A stretch of DNA of 60,000 bases from NCBI GenBank assembly GCA_009760855.2, contig WPIO01000123.1, positions 436,001 to 496,000 of the forward strand. The letters are read 5' to 3'. The notes beneath the pieces are model-generated. The model ran no database searches. It was not told the origin of the DNA and saw only the letters and a program-made list of their open reading frames with translations. This document shows, piece by piece, positions 1-8,869 of this stretch (its first letter is position 1; each line of letters begins with the position of its first letter). This DNA comes from Cristatella mucedo (Eukaryota > Bryozoa > Phylactolaemata > Cristatellidae). The position numbers were made by a program, and so were the translations under genes.

Positions 1-115
1 AGATAACTAATTATGCAAAGAATCTAGTTGATAAAATGTTATCTATAATTAAAAAAAAAGAGATAAGTCTAATTTTTATTTTGTTTTATGTTTTTAAGTG
101 TTTATGTATTTGTAT

Positions 116-613
116 CTAATAATCAGCAGGATTGAATTTATCCTGACTTTGTTTTTTATCTACAGGATAAACTTTAACTTGAACAATCCTCAATCTAATA
201 TTTAGTATTTCTTCTGAATTATAAGAATCCGTAGTTACATGTGATTCATCTAGAATACCAGTAACAGCAAAGTCATTACCAAACTTTTGAGTTATTTCAG
301 CAACACTACCAAATTTAATTTGAATGTTCTTTTGATCAAAGAAGATACTTGGTTTATTACCAAATGCAATTCTAATACCAATAGTTGAGCGAGCACTCAT
401 ACCATATCCACTAAATTCGAGCTTCATACTTGCTCTATTAGCCATACCCTCAAGTACAGGTCTCATATCTTCTGTAATATACATCCATGCATTGAAATAA
501 GGCTTATAATCTTTACTAATTTTCTCTTCAATGTGAATACGTGCTGATTTTCATTTAGGACTCACAACTGCAGCATTTTCAAGTACAACTAATTTCTTAT
601 TCTCCGTTTCCAT
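116..613 (-). pseudogene. Virus-like conserved protein of unknown function, one nonsense codon
   Basis: A 166-codon frame runs from the ATG at 613 to the TAG at 116-118. It is broken once, by an in-frame TGA at 551-553 (codon 21). The 122 residues downstream from MYITEDM are uninterrupted and look like a compact, mostly beta globular protein. I do not recognise the family. It lies just downstream of the protease relic on the same strand, in the same A+T-rich block as the ATPase, so I infer it belongs to the same virus-derived module. The TGA could be CpG decay of CGA (Arg). No signal peptide or membrane segment is seen. Confidence 0.55.
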
Positions 614-642
614 TTCTATACTAGGAAAAGAAAAGGTTTAAA

Positions 643-1019
643 TTAAATTAATAATTCCATCGTCAATCCTAAATCTGATTCTGGAATTTGTTTTAAGAAG
701 ATTAGACACCTTCCCCAATCTGTTTGATTGTATTCTTGTAACTTAAATGTCTGAAATGTTGGTATAACACCACAATATTTTATTACTTCAGGCATTGGTG
801 GTGCACCGAATGAATCAAAGTAAAAACATTGTTTTCTTACTTTTTTAAGTGCTACCTGTGATATATTGCTTTTTGTAAATCACAAGTATTACAAATAAGA
901 CATTCATTTCTTAGTGGTTTTGTTAGTTCATCTCTTGCAAATCCACCTCTAAAATTCTTTATATCTAATTCTTTTATATAACTATTTGTTTCTATATCAG
1001 TCAAAGGTGTTGATTTTAC
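643..1019 (-). pseudogene. Adenain-like cysteine protease of a Polinton/adintovirus-like element, frameshifted
   Basis: Adenain-type proteases mature the capsids of adenoviruses, Polintons and adintoviruses. The first frame opens just after an A8 run (minus strand, 1020-1027) with STPLTDIETNSYIKEL and FRGGFARDEL, resembling the N-terminal half of this family, and stops at 852-854. A second frame, down to the TAA at 643-645, carries YFDSFGAPP (about 797-823), which matches the conserved YFDSFG block holding the acidic catalytic residue. A His is still visible just before the break. The C-terminal block reads DWGRCLIF where the family has a catalytic Cys-Gly; the nucleophile appears lost. It sits between the unknown gene and the zinc-ribbon gene, all on the minus strand. 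A dead copy; the family assignment is by motif only. Confidence 0.62.
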
Positions 1020-1380
1020 TTTTTTTTAATTGTTCAATAGTCTTTTTTAGTTCTGCAATCATTTGTTTTTTATCAGCACAACCACCAATACTTTTACCAC
1101 TATATCTATCAGTACTACCTGAGAATTGTTTACTAAGTGCATTTGATATAACAGCAAATAAAGCTGGTGTTGGAACAGATCCAGTTCCAGTTCGTTTTCC
1201 ATTAGATAATGAAGCACCAGTTCCCGTACTTTTTAACTTAACAAACTTTGACTTCTTACTATTACAAATAGTACAAATACCTTTTAAGCATTCCTCTCAT
1301 TCCTTTCGTACTATCAACTTCTAAATACTCTTCATGGATTGTATCTGTCGGTTTATACACTTCAAGCAATACATTTCCAT
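997..1380 (-). pseudogene. Zinc-ribbon (DUF5679-like) virus protein, two frameshifts
   Basis: From the ATG at 1378-1380 the frame gives MEMYCLKC, a first CxxC. Sequence in a second frame follows (DTIHEEYLEV), then a third frame from about 1288 with KGICTICNSKKSKFV, a second CxxC. The spacing and the GxCxxCxxKKxxFV block resemble the small DUF5679 zinc-ribbon proteins common in adintovirus-like and other aquatic dsDNA viruses. A Gly/Ser-rich stretch and a lysine-rich helix (AELKKTIEQLKKS) follow, ending in TGA at 997-999. Its start codon is 21 bp from the divergent start of the ATPase gene. At least two indels break it, so it is not functional. The exact positions of the frameshifts are approximate. 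Confidence 0.55.
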
Positions 1381-1401
1381 ATCTATTATAATATAGATAA
1401 A

Positions 1402-1825
1402 ATGCCGTTACAAGTTAGAGCTTTTAATTTTGGACAATATGTAGATACAGGACATACAGAACCATTATCTAGCGTTCCTATCATAGCATTAGTTCTTGGA
1501 CCAAGTGGAACAGGTAAATCACAGTTAGTAATGAATTGGATACTTTACGGAATGCTTAGTTATGCTAAGTGTACAATCATTGCCTCAAGTTTAGATCAAA
1601 AGTTATATCGTGGTCTTAAGTCAATGGCTAGGGAGAAGCCTGCTTACGTTTGGGTTAATGGAATTGAGTCAATGCCAGAAGGTGATTCTTATAAGAATTG
1701 TAACTATGTTGTTGTATTAGATGATTTAATGACAAAAGATCGATCTAAGATATTAGATTATTTTACTAGAGGAAGACATCAATGATTGTACATATTCTAT
1801 CTTTCTATCTTCGTTATTCAATCAT
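1402..1825 (+). pseudogene. FtsK/HerA-type (A32-like) genome-packaging ATPase, C-terminally truncated
   Basis: The ATG at 1402 opens a clean 127-codon frame. Residues 33-40 are GPSGTGKS, a Walker A P-loop. Residues 103-110 are VVVLDDLM, a Walker B with acidic pair. Residues 121-127 are FTRGRHQ, the sensor-like FTRGRH element typical of packaging ATPases of Polintons, adintoviruses and NCLDV relatives. A TGA at 1783-1785 interrupts the frame; the following YIFYLS still matches the family (the FTRGRH-x-n-YLSQ region). After about 1825 the similarity ends and capsid-like sequence begins, so roughly the last third of the protein has been deleted. The upstream in-frame extension to 1339 is less likely because it overlaps the divergent zinc-ribbon start. 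The enzyme drives DNA into preformed capsids. Confidence 0.72.
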
Positions 1826-2151
1826 CTACAACTGATAAATTTATTCTTACTTATAATAGTTCTACTGCTAATTCATTTTTTACTATTCCTGTTGGTTGGA
1901 CATTCATTGATAGTAAGTCTAGTATTTCTAGTGTACTTGGTTTTACAAGTGATGCTTATACAACTGATCCAAAGTTTTCAGAAATGTATCCTGGTGTTAC
2001 TCCTGTTGTTCGTACACATAATACAAAGTTTGCATCTGAAGGATAAATCAATATGTCAAATTTAAATACAGTACTCGTAAGTTGTAATTTAGTTGCTAGT
2101 GGGTCAAGTTTTACAAATAGAAAAGAAAAGTGTCAGGATAATTCGAAATAG
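1826..2151 (+). pseudogene. Capsid-like (minor capsid/penton-type) C-terminal fragment
   Basis: This runs in frame with the ATPase remnant: a stretch rich in Ser, Thr and Asn (FFTIPVGWTFIDSKSS, then MYPGVTPVV), broken by a TAA at 2044-2046, then SNLNTVLVSCNLV before the TAG at 2149-2151. The last element resembles the L-V-x-C-x-L-V strand found in minor capsid proteins of Polinton-like and adintovirus elements. Its place directly after the ATPase fits the ATPase-capsid neighbourhood of those viruses. The junction at about 1825 looks like a deletion joining two genes. Assignment as capsid is tentative; a structure-based search would settle it. The A+T-rich block ends here and unrelated, more G+C-rich DNA follows. 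Confidence 0.42.
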
Positions 2152-2187
2152 TTTGTAATGTTAGTCATAGCCGGCTTCGGCTCGACC

Positions 2188-2361
2188 TCACTCTGCCAGG
2201 ATGACTGCAAGATTGGGAGGCGAGAACGGAGGCGAGAAATGAGCGGACCTGGCTGTTGATAAGGTTGTCAACGTGAATCCAATCAGATTTTGAAAAATGA
2301 TACTTTGGTTAAAGCCTAGTTCTCTGTCGAACTTCTCCGATTCATTTTGCACGACCAGCAT
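2188..2361 (-). other. Short unassigned ORF (57 codons) in a non-repeat gap
   Basis: Between the viral fossil and the first LINE (2152-2640) the sequence is not obviously repetitive. An ATG at 2359-2361 opens 57 codons to a TGA at 2188-2190 on the minus strand, starting MLVVQNESEKFDREL. There is no recognisable domain. It could be a 5' coding exon or chance. The rest of this gap (2362-2640) is A+T-rich with nothing I can name. Confidence 0.2.
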
Positions 2362-2639
2362 ATTGCTCCCTCTTCAGTATTATAATAAACAAATTTTTTA
2401 AATTAATTTTAAAAGTATTATAGTAGCTGAGTTATTTAAAAATAATTACTGTAATATAACCTAAAATTAACTTTGATAACCACGCTTTTAATTTTTCTAA
2501 AATGGCCTACGTATAATAGTATATTAATGAATGTTAACTCGAAAGGATCTGAAAGTAACTGAGCGATGAATTAAGCGAACTGAGAGAGCTTGATGAAGAG
2601 TGTTATGTTCGAACCCAAGCCAACATAACATTTATTTAC

Positions 2640-5600
2640 ATAACTACATTATAATCCTTGCTGAATGTGCAGCACACCACTTGTAATAAGCTACCTTATT
2701 TCTGAAAATGGTTTCGACCTGCTCCCATTGACTGAAACTTGGCTATAATCTGTAAACTGCCAGACGATTAAAGACACTACCCGGCTGGTTCCACCTTCTT
2801 TAACACCCTGAATCAATCAAAACTGCAGTGGATTTACTAATATCAGGCACTCGAAATTCGACTTCGACCCATTTGCAGTACCCTCGAAGCACTGTTTCGA
2901 ATATATTGTCTCGATTTCATCAGACGACAAGCTACCGTCGATGGCAGTAGTCTATGCTCACCAGGTACCAAGTACTATTTTATCTCAAATTTCTCGTATC
3001 TCATTTCGATTATGCAAGAAATAGATCCTTCCTCGTTATGAGTGATTTTAACATTCACTTTGATACATTATCTGACGCCTTCACCACTAAATTTATGCAG
3101 TGACTCACCTGTTGTCTCTCGTGGCTCATGCACATGGCCCTATGCGTAATAATCGGTATTGAAAAAGTACAGGTGTACGAGACAATTTAATCTAGTGTGT
3201 GACCCTTCATATCAAATCATGTTTGCTGATCACTTCCACATTTCATTCAGTTACCATGTGTGCCCTCCTCCTCGTCTTCTAAAATTACCTGTTAATCGCG
3301 AAACCTCAAGACCCTCTCGACACACAGAACTTAAAATAGCCAAGTCTACTAAACGAAAGCTTGAAAAAGCACGAATGAGATCGTGATTAACTGTCCATCG
3401 ACAGGCATATGAAGACTACTGTAGGCCGTACCAATCGATCCTAGCAAAGGCCAAGTCTAGCTTCTATAGAAACATGGTTGAATCACAGATGCACAATCCA
3501 AAAATGCTGATGTCGACAATAAACCATCTCCTCAACCGTTCCCAGATTAGCTCCTTACCTGAGGATCCTTGTGATGATCTAGCCGATCGCTTCTCTCGAT
3601 TCTTTGTCAGAAGATAGACAAGGTCAGGGAATCCATTCCAGCGATGACAACCTCCCCACTAGAATGCTGTTCCTCGGTTCCTGGCAGCACCTCAATGTCT
3701 GCATTTAAGCAGGTCACTAGTGATCTAGTCCTAAAGTTCGTATCTCAAAGAAGACAACAAGTCCTCTGGACCCTATTCCCACTGTCCTGCTCCTACGTTG
3801 CCTTGATCTGCTGCTGCCATGCATAACCAACATCATTAATATGTCATTAGCCTCAGGTCATGTCCCAGCACCTTTCAAAAAAGCTGTAGTCAGGCCACTT
3901 CTCAAGAAAGCTACACTAGACCAAGAGAACTTATGCAACTACCACCCAGTCTCCTTTCTACCATTCCTATCAAAGACACTGCAACGGGTCGTGGCAGACC
4001 AGCTGAACTCCTATGTCGAAACCTCACACCTTGCTAGTAAGTTCCAGCCTGGCTTTACAGCTAATCACTCCACAGATTCAGCATTGCTTAAGGTATACAA
4101 CGACCTGCTTAGAAATGCATACCTGGGTAGAGTGTGTATGCTTGTTTTGCTCGATCTTTCGGCAGCTTTTGATTCCATCGATCACGAAGTTCTTCTAGAG
4201 TGCCTCTCATCTCGCCTGGGCGTCACTGGCACTGCTCTGCAGTGGTTCAGGTCCTATCTCAGTCGGAGACTCCAGAGTACTGACGTGAATGGACAAAGAT
4301 CATCTGAAGAACCTCTAAAATATGGAGTACCTCAGGGCTCCATGCTAGGTCTGGTTTATTTCACGGTTTATACTCTCCCTCTTGCTGATGTGATTGCCAA
4401 GCACAATATAAGCTTTCACTTCTAAGCGGATGACACTCAGTTGTACCTTTGCTTTGATCCCTCCCAGCCTTCGAGCACCTCAAATTCTCTCAACTCCCTT
4501 GCTGCATGCACTAATGACATCCGCACATGGTGGCAGCAAATTTTCTAAAACTAAATGATGATAAAACTAACTTACTAGTTATAACCTTGTTAAAGCCTCT
4601 GTGATGGCTGCATGGCTCGACCTGTGGTGGGGCTATAGCAAACACGAGGACGTGTCTCCCCCGGAGGCTGACATGTGTACCCAGGCTGGGTTTGGTTGGC
4701 TGAGACCAGACGGCTGTAATGAGGATCACCGGCTAGGCCAGGGTCGGACCTATGCATTGGCCGATGTGTGGTGACGAGAGGTCACCGGGGCTCTTGGGTA
4801 CGGGAAGTGTGCCAAGTAAGTCGAGGTGTTGGAGGCTTCCGGTCTCGCCGAGTTATGTACCTAGATTCGTGCAGGCTTGCTCCGGCAATGCTGCCACGCA
4901 CGCAAGGGAACGAGTGCCATAGGCCCGAGCAGAGCAGGATAGCTCAGCTGTTGCTGATTTGTATTCCGCGTTCCCCGTGTAGCCATTTTCTAAAGTCAAA
5001 TAATGATAAAACTAACTTACTAGTTATGGGCAAACCCAGTGTGATTCAGAGATTTGAAAGGCTGATTCTCACAATTGGCTCTGCCAGCATATCTCCAGTT
5101 GAATCAGCTCGATATCTAGGTATCAGATTCCAAAGCGACCTCTCGTTAGTCGGCCACAACAGCTCCACAGTCAAATCTGCCTATTTTCAGCTCCACAACA
5201 TTGCGAAAATTCGGGCTTGTTCAGATAAGGATACCACATCCAAGTCTGTCCATTCATTCGTGACATCCCATCTCGACTTCTGCAACTCACTGCTTACTGG
5301 CCTACCAGCATGTGCGATCAGGCGACTGCAGCTAGTGCAAAACTCTGCAGCTAGGCTTGTCTGTCATCAGCGTTGCAGCTGCCACATTACTACACTTCTC
5401 GCCGACCTGCACTGGATACCAGTCCAGCAACGGACTGACTTCAAGGTTCCGTCGCTCACTTTTAGGTCCATTTATTCAATGGCTCCAGCCTATCTCTCAG
5501 ATATACTACCCCATCAGGCCAAGCATCGTACCACCTGCTTTTCGAAATCCAACAGTCTACAAATACCTCGTAAAAACCTCTAATCCTTTCGAGACAGTGC

Positions 5601-5970
5601 ATTCAGTTGGTATGCTCCCAAGCCTGGAACTCCCTCCCGACCTGCGTCAGAACATCTCCTGACCTGACCACATTTAAAAAGGAACTTGAAAACGCACGTA
5701 TTCAGGACAGCATTTATTGGGTCACTTTGACTCATCCTTTAAGTGCTTATGTGTGCTGACACTGTGCATGCTGCCACTAACCACATTTGCATGCTGACCC
5801 TGTGCATGTCACCCCTAACCATATTATTCATTTTGTTTGTTTTTCAAGCATGATTTCACTAGCCAATCAATTGCATTTCACTTTGCAGCAAATGTATCTC
5901 GCCTAGAAAGAGATTAAGTTATCTGAGGGCGCTTTATTAAGTGCATTATTATTATTATTATTATTATTAT
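2640..5970 (+). mobile_element. LINE-A (L2/CR1-like), near full-length degenerate copy
   Basis: Endonuclease relics start near 2690; SENG/LTETW-type codons are recognisable by comparison with the better copy at 25471. The RT frame 3841-4425 holds [15 protein letters not shown] and YGVPQGS and stops exactly at the catalytic box: the Tyr codon of YADD has become TAA at 4423-4425, followed by ADDTQLY. After a 402-bp foreign insert the frame resumes at about 5028 and runs to 5583 (C-terminal LDFCNSLLTGLP region). The 3' UTR, 3' hairpin (about 5905-5936) and (ATT)n tail (5945-5970) follow. LINE-A copies itself by target-primed reverse transcription, but this copy is dead, with many indels. The 5' boundary is approximate. 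Confidence 0.85.
4583..4984. mobile_element. 402-bp G+C-rich insert of unknown origin inside LINE-A, flanked by 43-bp duplications
   Basis: The LINE-A segment ATTTTCTAAA...CTTACTAGTTAT occurs twice, at 4540-4582 and 4985-5027 (43 bp each, about 4 mismatches). In other LINE-A copies it occurs once, so 4583-4984 is an insertion with a long target-site duplication. The insert is clearly more G+C-rich than its host and matches none of the LINE, SINE or V/W/Y families in this window. It has no poly(A) or (ATT)n end that I can see. It contains a short stretch (AGGATAGCTCAGCTG) reminiscent of a tRNA A box, which is weak evidence. It may be a retrocopied structured RNA or an unknown SINE. Confidence 0.7.
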
Positions 5971-6016
5971 GGTCTTGATGACTTTGTGGAGTTACAGACG
6001 GAGATACATTATATTA
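5971..6016 (+). mobile_element. LINE-B 3' terminus, about 46 bp, abutting the LINE-A tail
   Basis: Directly after the (ATT)n tail the sequence reads GGTCTTGATGACTTTGTGG... ending in GGAGATACATTATATT. This is the extreme 3' end of LINE-B as seen at 12820-12871 and 39530-39575. Only the last ~46 nt are present, consistent with an extremely 5'-truncated insertion into the microsatellite. Confidence 0.65.
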
Positions 6017-6059
6017 AGTAAGGAGCTCATCTGAGAACGGTTGAGGAAATGGTCGATCA

Positions 6060-6625
6060 TTGACATGCATTCTTGGTCGCCTAACTAAGGTACTGTAATT
6101 AGTGAATCAAGCTATAACATCACCTATATCTTCTATACTAAAATACCGAGCGAATTTGTATTTTACACCATCGGAATGTGCTGCAGATAACCCGAATGCT
6201 TGACTTGGAGACATTCGATTCTGGATGCCCTCGATTGTCCTTATGCTAAATGAGGACGAAGCTTAATTGCTACTAACTTGACACTCCAACAGTTCGGCTA
6301 GACTAGATCACTGCTCTTTCGACAGATGATTCTGTTGTGCGACAGTCGTCGTGTGATCAAAATAGACGTGGCTGGACTATTGCAATTCCGTTTTGGCTAC
6401 AGCGAAACCGACTAGGCCGTTGCAGATGTTAAGGACGATCAAACGAAGCATCGTTAATTCTTTTCATTCTTGAGCTACATATCAGATCTACTCCGTCACC
6501 AGGTCAAGCAGCGTATCGCCGCTCTTTCGAATCTAATTATTTTGTCCATACCTCGTGCAAACATGTACTCCTTTGGAGATCGTGCCTCTAGTTACTCAGC
6601 TAAGCGTCATACCTTTTGTTTGTTG
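6060..6625 (+). mobile_element. Degenerate LINE-B then LINE-A remnants
   Basis: At 6190-6225, GAATGCTTGACTTGGAGACATTCG resembles the LINE-B segment at 9490-9520. From 6470 to about 6625 the reading matches the LINE-A C-terminal region (SYISDLLRHQVKQR, compare the YLSDI...HQAKHRT block in other copies). Both are heavily diverged and have no intact frame. 6626-6880 holds nothing I can name. Confidence 0.45.
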
Positions 6626-6881
6626 TTGGAGATGAAATCTCTAGTTTCCCATATAAGCACAGAAATCTGCTAAACTGTGAGTGGCAGTAGGAAGCTCCTG
6701 CATAGCACTCATTCGTTGTAGCTGTGTGGAGTCACTTACTGAGGAACTTTACATTACAATACTAATGCTTAGTTCGGAGCATCATAAATGCATGTGTTAA
6801 AGGTAGCTCATGACTGCCTTCAGCTGGTCACCAATAGTCAAGGTGATATGATATTCGTGCTACGATGGTGCTCGGACTTTA

Positions 6882-7118
6882 TTGAAGGAGGAAAGCTGTG
6901 ACAGATCTCGTGATTTTAAACAAAGTGGCTTCTATAACTGGCTGTTGAAACGGTCGATTGCACAGCATGAAATCATTCCTTTAAGTACTTTAGAGGTCCT
7001 TGACCAAATATTCCTCACGGCTTCTTTCCGGCCTTTTCCTGAAAAAGTCGATACATCGGCAATAGCTAAGCTACTATTTTCGGAGAACAAGCACAGGGCC
7101 AGAAAATGTAAACAGTGA
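6882..7118 (+). CDS. Possible 3'-terminal coding exon with poly(A) signal
   Basis: A 78-codon frame ends in TGA at 7116-7118, then AATAAA at 7128-7133 and an A8 run at 7149-7156. The peptide (NWLLKRSIAQHEII, then SFRPFPEKVDTS and KHRARKCKQ at the end) is not low-complexity and does not match any LINE frame in the window. An acceptor-like ATTGAAG precedes GAGGAAAGC at the left edge. It may be the last exon of a plus-strand gene or a truncated retrocopy; the short A run after the signal fits both. No family recognised. Confidence 0.35.
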   Translation: MKEESCDRSRDFKQSGFYNWLLKRSIAQHEIIPLSTLEVLDQIFLTASFRPFPEKVDTSAIAKLLFSENKHRARKCKQ

Positions 7119-7447
7119 CTTTAATTCAATAAAATTTTGAGCCGAGCCAAAAAAAACTAGAGAGCTGAAGAGTTTCATATTTTATGATAGCCATGATATT
7201 TTTTTAAAGTATAAATGAATAAATTATTCGCATTTCATTAAACAAGTTTCACAAATTCACAGTCTGCTCTATAGAATAGTGTCAAACATACTTCCTATAC
7301 CATTATTAGATAAGTAAGATTAATTTGCATTACATTATGATGGCTTTTTAACCTTACTGAAACATTGCTAAATCTCTTAATGAGAGCTTTGAACTGCTAG
7401 CTCACTGAACACTCACCTGAGCATACTTATTGCAGTTTCACCAGGAT

Positions 7448-7532
7448 CAGCAAATGTAAAGAGCCAAGACAGACATTGAGTTCTCTGAGGGAGCTTTATC
7501 AAGTGTATTATTATCATTATTATTATTATTAT
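7448..7532 (+). mobile_element. LINE-A 3' tail fragment
   Basis: GCAAATGTAAAGAGCC, then TTGAGTTCTCTGAGGGAGC, TTTATCAAGTGTATT and (ATT)n. This is the terminal hairpin region and tail of LINE-A with no body upstream, i.e. a strongly 5'-truncated insertion. 7160-7447 and 7533-7800 hold no assignable feature. 7560-7800 has several loose near-repeats of a CTCA..ATTGA.ACTCA type. Confidence 0.6.
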
Positions 7533-7816
7533 AGCATACCGCATATCATGGAATAAATGGTCACGTAGAAACAAATCCTAATTCACTTGTGATTCATGCA
7601 GGCTCAATCATTAGAGACTCACAACAAATACATCCTCGAATCACATCGGTTAGCTCAATTGAAACTCACTCCGGCTAAATTATTAGAGATAGGGAAATCA
7701 CTCGCGCTAATGTCACCCTGGCTAGCTTAATTGACACTCAGGAGTGCTCAATCACTGAACAATCACCCGACATCAGCCACTAGAAACTCATTCCGACTTC
7801 CTCACCGAAGACTTAC

Positions 7817-7987
7817 CTGAGATAGCTCATTTCGTCTGTGTTCTATCTTTTGTTTTATCTCTTGTGGAGCACCGTGAACTTCTGCCTCTTTAAAGGCAGC
7901 AACAATGATTTCACCCAAATTAAGATTCTTTCTTTGCATTTTTTCGAAAAGTAACGCAGCTTTTTCGGCTCTACTTAGTATCTTGAC
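7817..7987 (-). CDS. Exon 5 of predicted CARD gene: second half of the CARD
   Basis: This is a 171-nt (57-codon) phase-0 exon. The acceptor is TTTATTTTGAAG before 7987. The donor is CAG followed by GTAAGT at 7816-7811, a perfect consensus. The peptide begins VKILSRAEKAALLFEKMQRK, continues LGEIIVAAFKEAEV and ends RRNELSQ; this is the helix 4-6 pattern of a CARD (death-fold interaction domain). Exon 4, at 12133-12299, ends in phase 0 with the helix 1-3 pattern, so the two halves join in frame across a 4.1-kb intron of LINEs and a SINE. CARDs recruit caspases or signalling partners by homotypic contact. No stop occurs before the donor, so the gene continues towards lower coordinates; no further exon was recognised. 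Confidence 0.6.
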
Positions 7988-8215
7988 CTTCAAAATAAAC
8001 AGGTTTGGAGTCAAAACAATATAAGGCAGAGACAGCTTGAACTGAGCTATATCTGATTTGAATGCATTGTCATTTTACGTCAGAACACAAAATAATGTCA
8101 CGTTCTTATGCATGCACAGTATGATAAGTTTTCAGTTGGTGGCCTTTATAAAGGAGATAGAATAGTGGCAATTGCAGTATTAATACAAGTTTAATAACTA
8201 TTCGATGAGGTTAAT

Positions 8216-8840
8216 TATAATAATAATAATAAACTTAATAAAGCGCCCTCAGAAAACTCACTCTCTTCCAAAGCGCTTTACATTTGCTGTAAAGGGAAAC
8301 GCGATTGAATCGTGAGTAAAATCATGCTTGATAAACGACATGAACAACGTGGTTAGGGGTGACATGCTCAGGGTTAGCATGCAAATATGGTTAGTGGCAG
8401 CATGCACAGTATGAGCAGACATAAGCACGTGAAGGACGAATCACAGGGACCCACTAAATACTGTTCTAAAGAGGTGTGATTTTAAGTTCTTTTTAAATGT
8501 GGTCAAGACAGGGGATGTTCTGTGCAAGTCGGGAGTGAGTTCCACACTTTAGGAGCATACGAACTAAATGCACTGTCTCCAAAGGATTTGAGGTGTGTAC
8601 AAGAATAAGGCTATTCTGTTCCTTAAAGTGGTACTTATTTTCATGATTAAAATAATTGTGTCAGAAGTCACTAACTCAGTATTCGCCAGGAATAAACAAC
8701 TTTGTCGTAGTGCCCAAATTGCCCATACACCGTCTAACCATCGGGGCTTAATGAATTTACTGATCTCTTGAAACTCGATTGATCTTCCTGAACTCACATA
8801 ACCATACTGAATGGGCTGGAGCCCCATGAATGCAGAAATA
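8216..8840 (-). mobile_element. LINE-A, 5'-truncated copy
   Basis: On the plus strand it begins with (TAA)n at 8216-8232, then the reverse complement of the tail hairpin (AAGCGCCCTCAGA...), the 3' UTR (ATGGTTAGGGGTGACATG block) and the C-terminal coding relic to about 8840. No frame is intact. The junction with the following plus-strand LINE-B lies at 8840-8870. Confidence 0.75.
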
Positions 8841-8869
8841 ATGCTTGCCGACTCAAGCAGAAGTATAAA

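Noticed and set aside
986-1324. 112-codon plus-strand frame with hydrophobic start
   Set aside because: Lies antisense to the zinc-ribbon and protease relics, which carry family motifs; shadow frame.
551-1785. Alternative genetic code with TGA read as Trp
   Set aside because: TGG is used normally in the same frames, the TGA in the ATPase is not at a family Trp position, and TAA breaks and frameshifts also occur.
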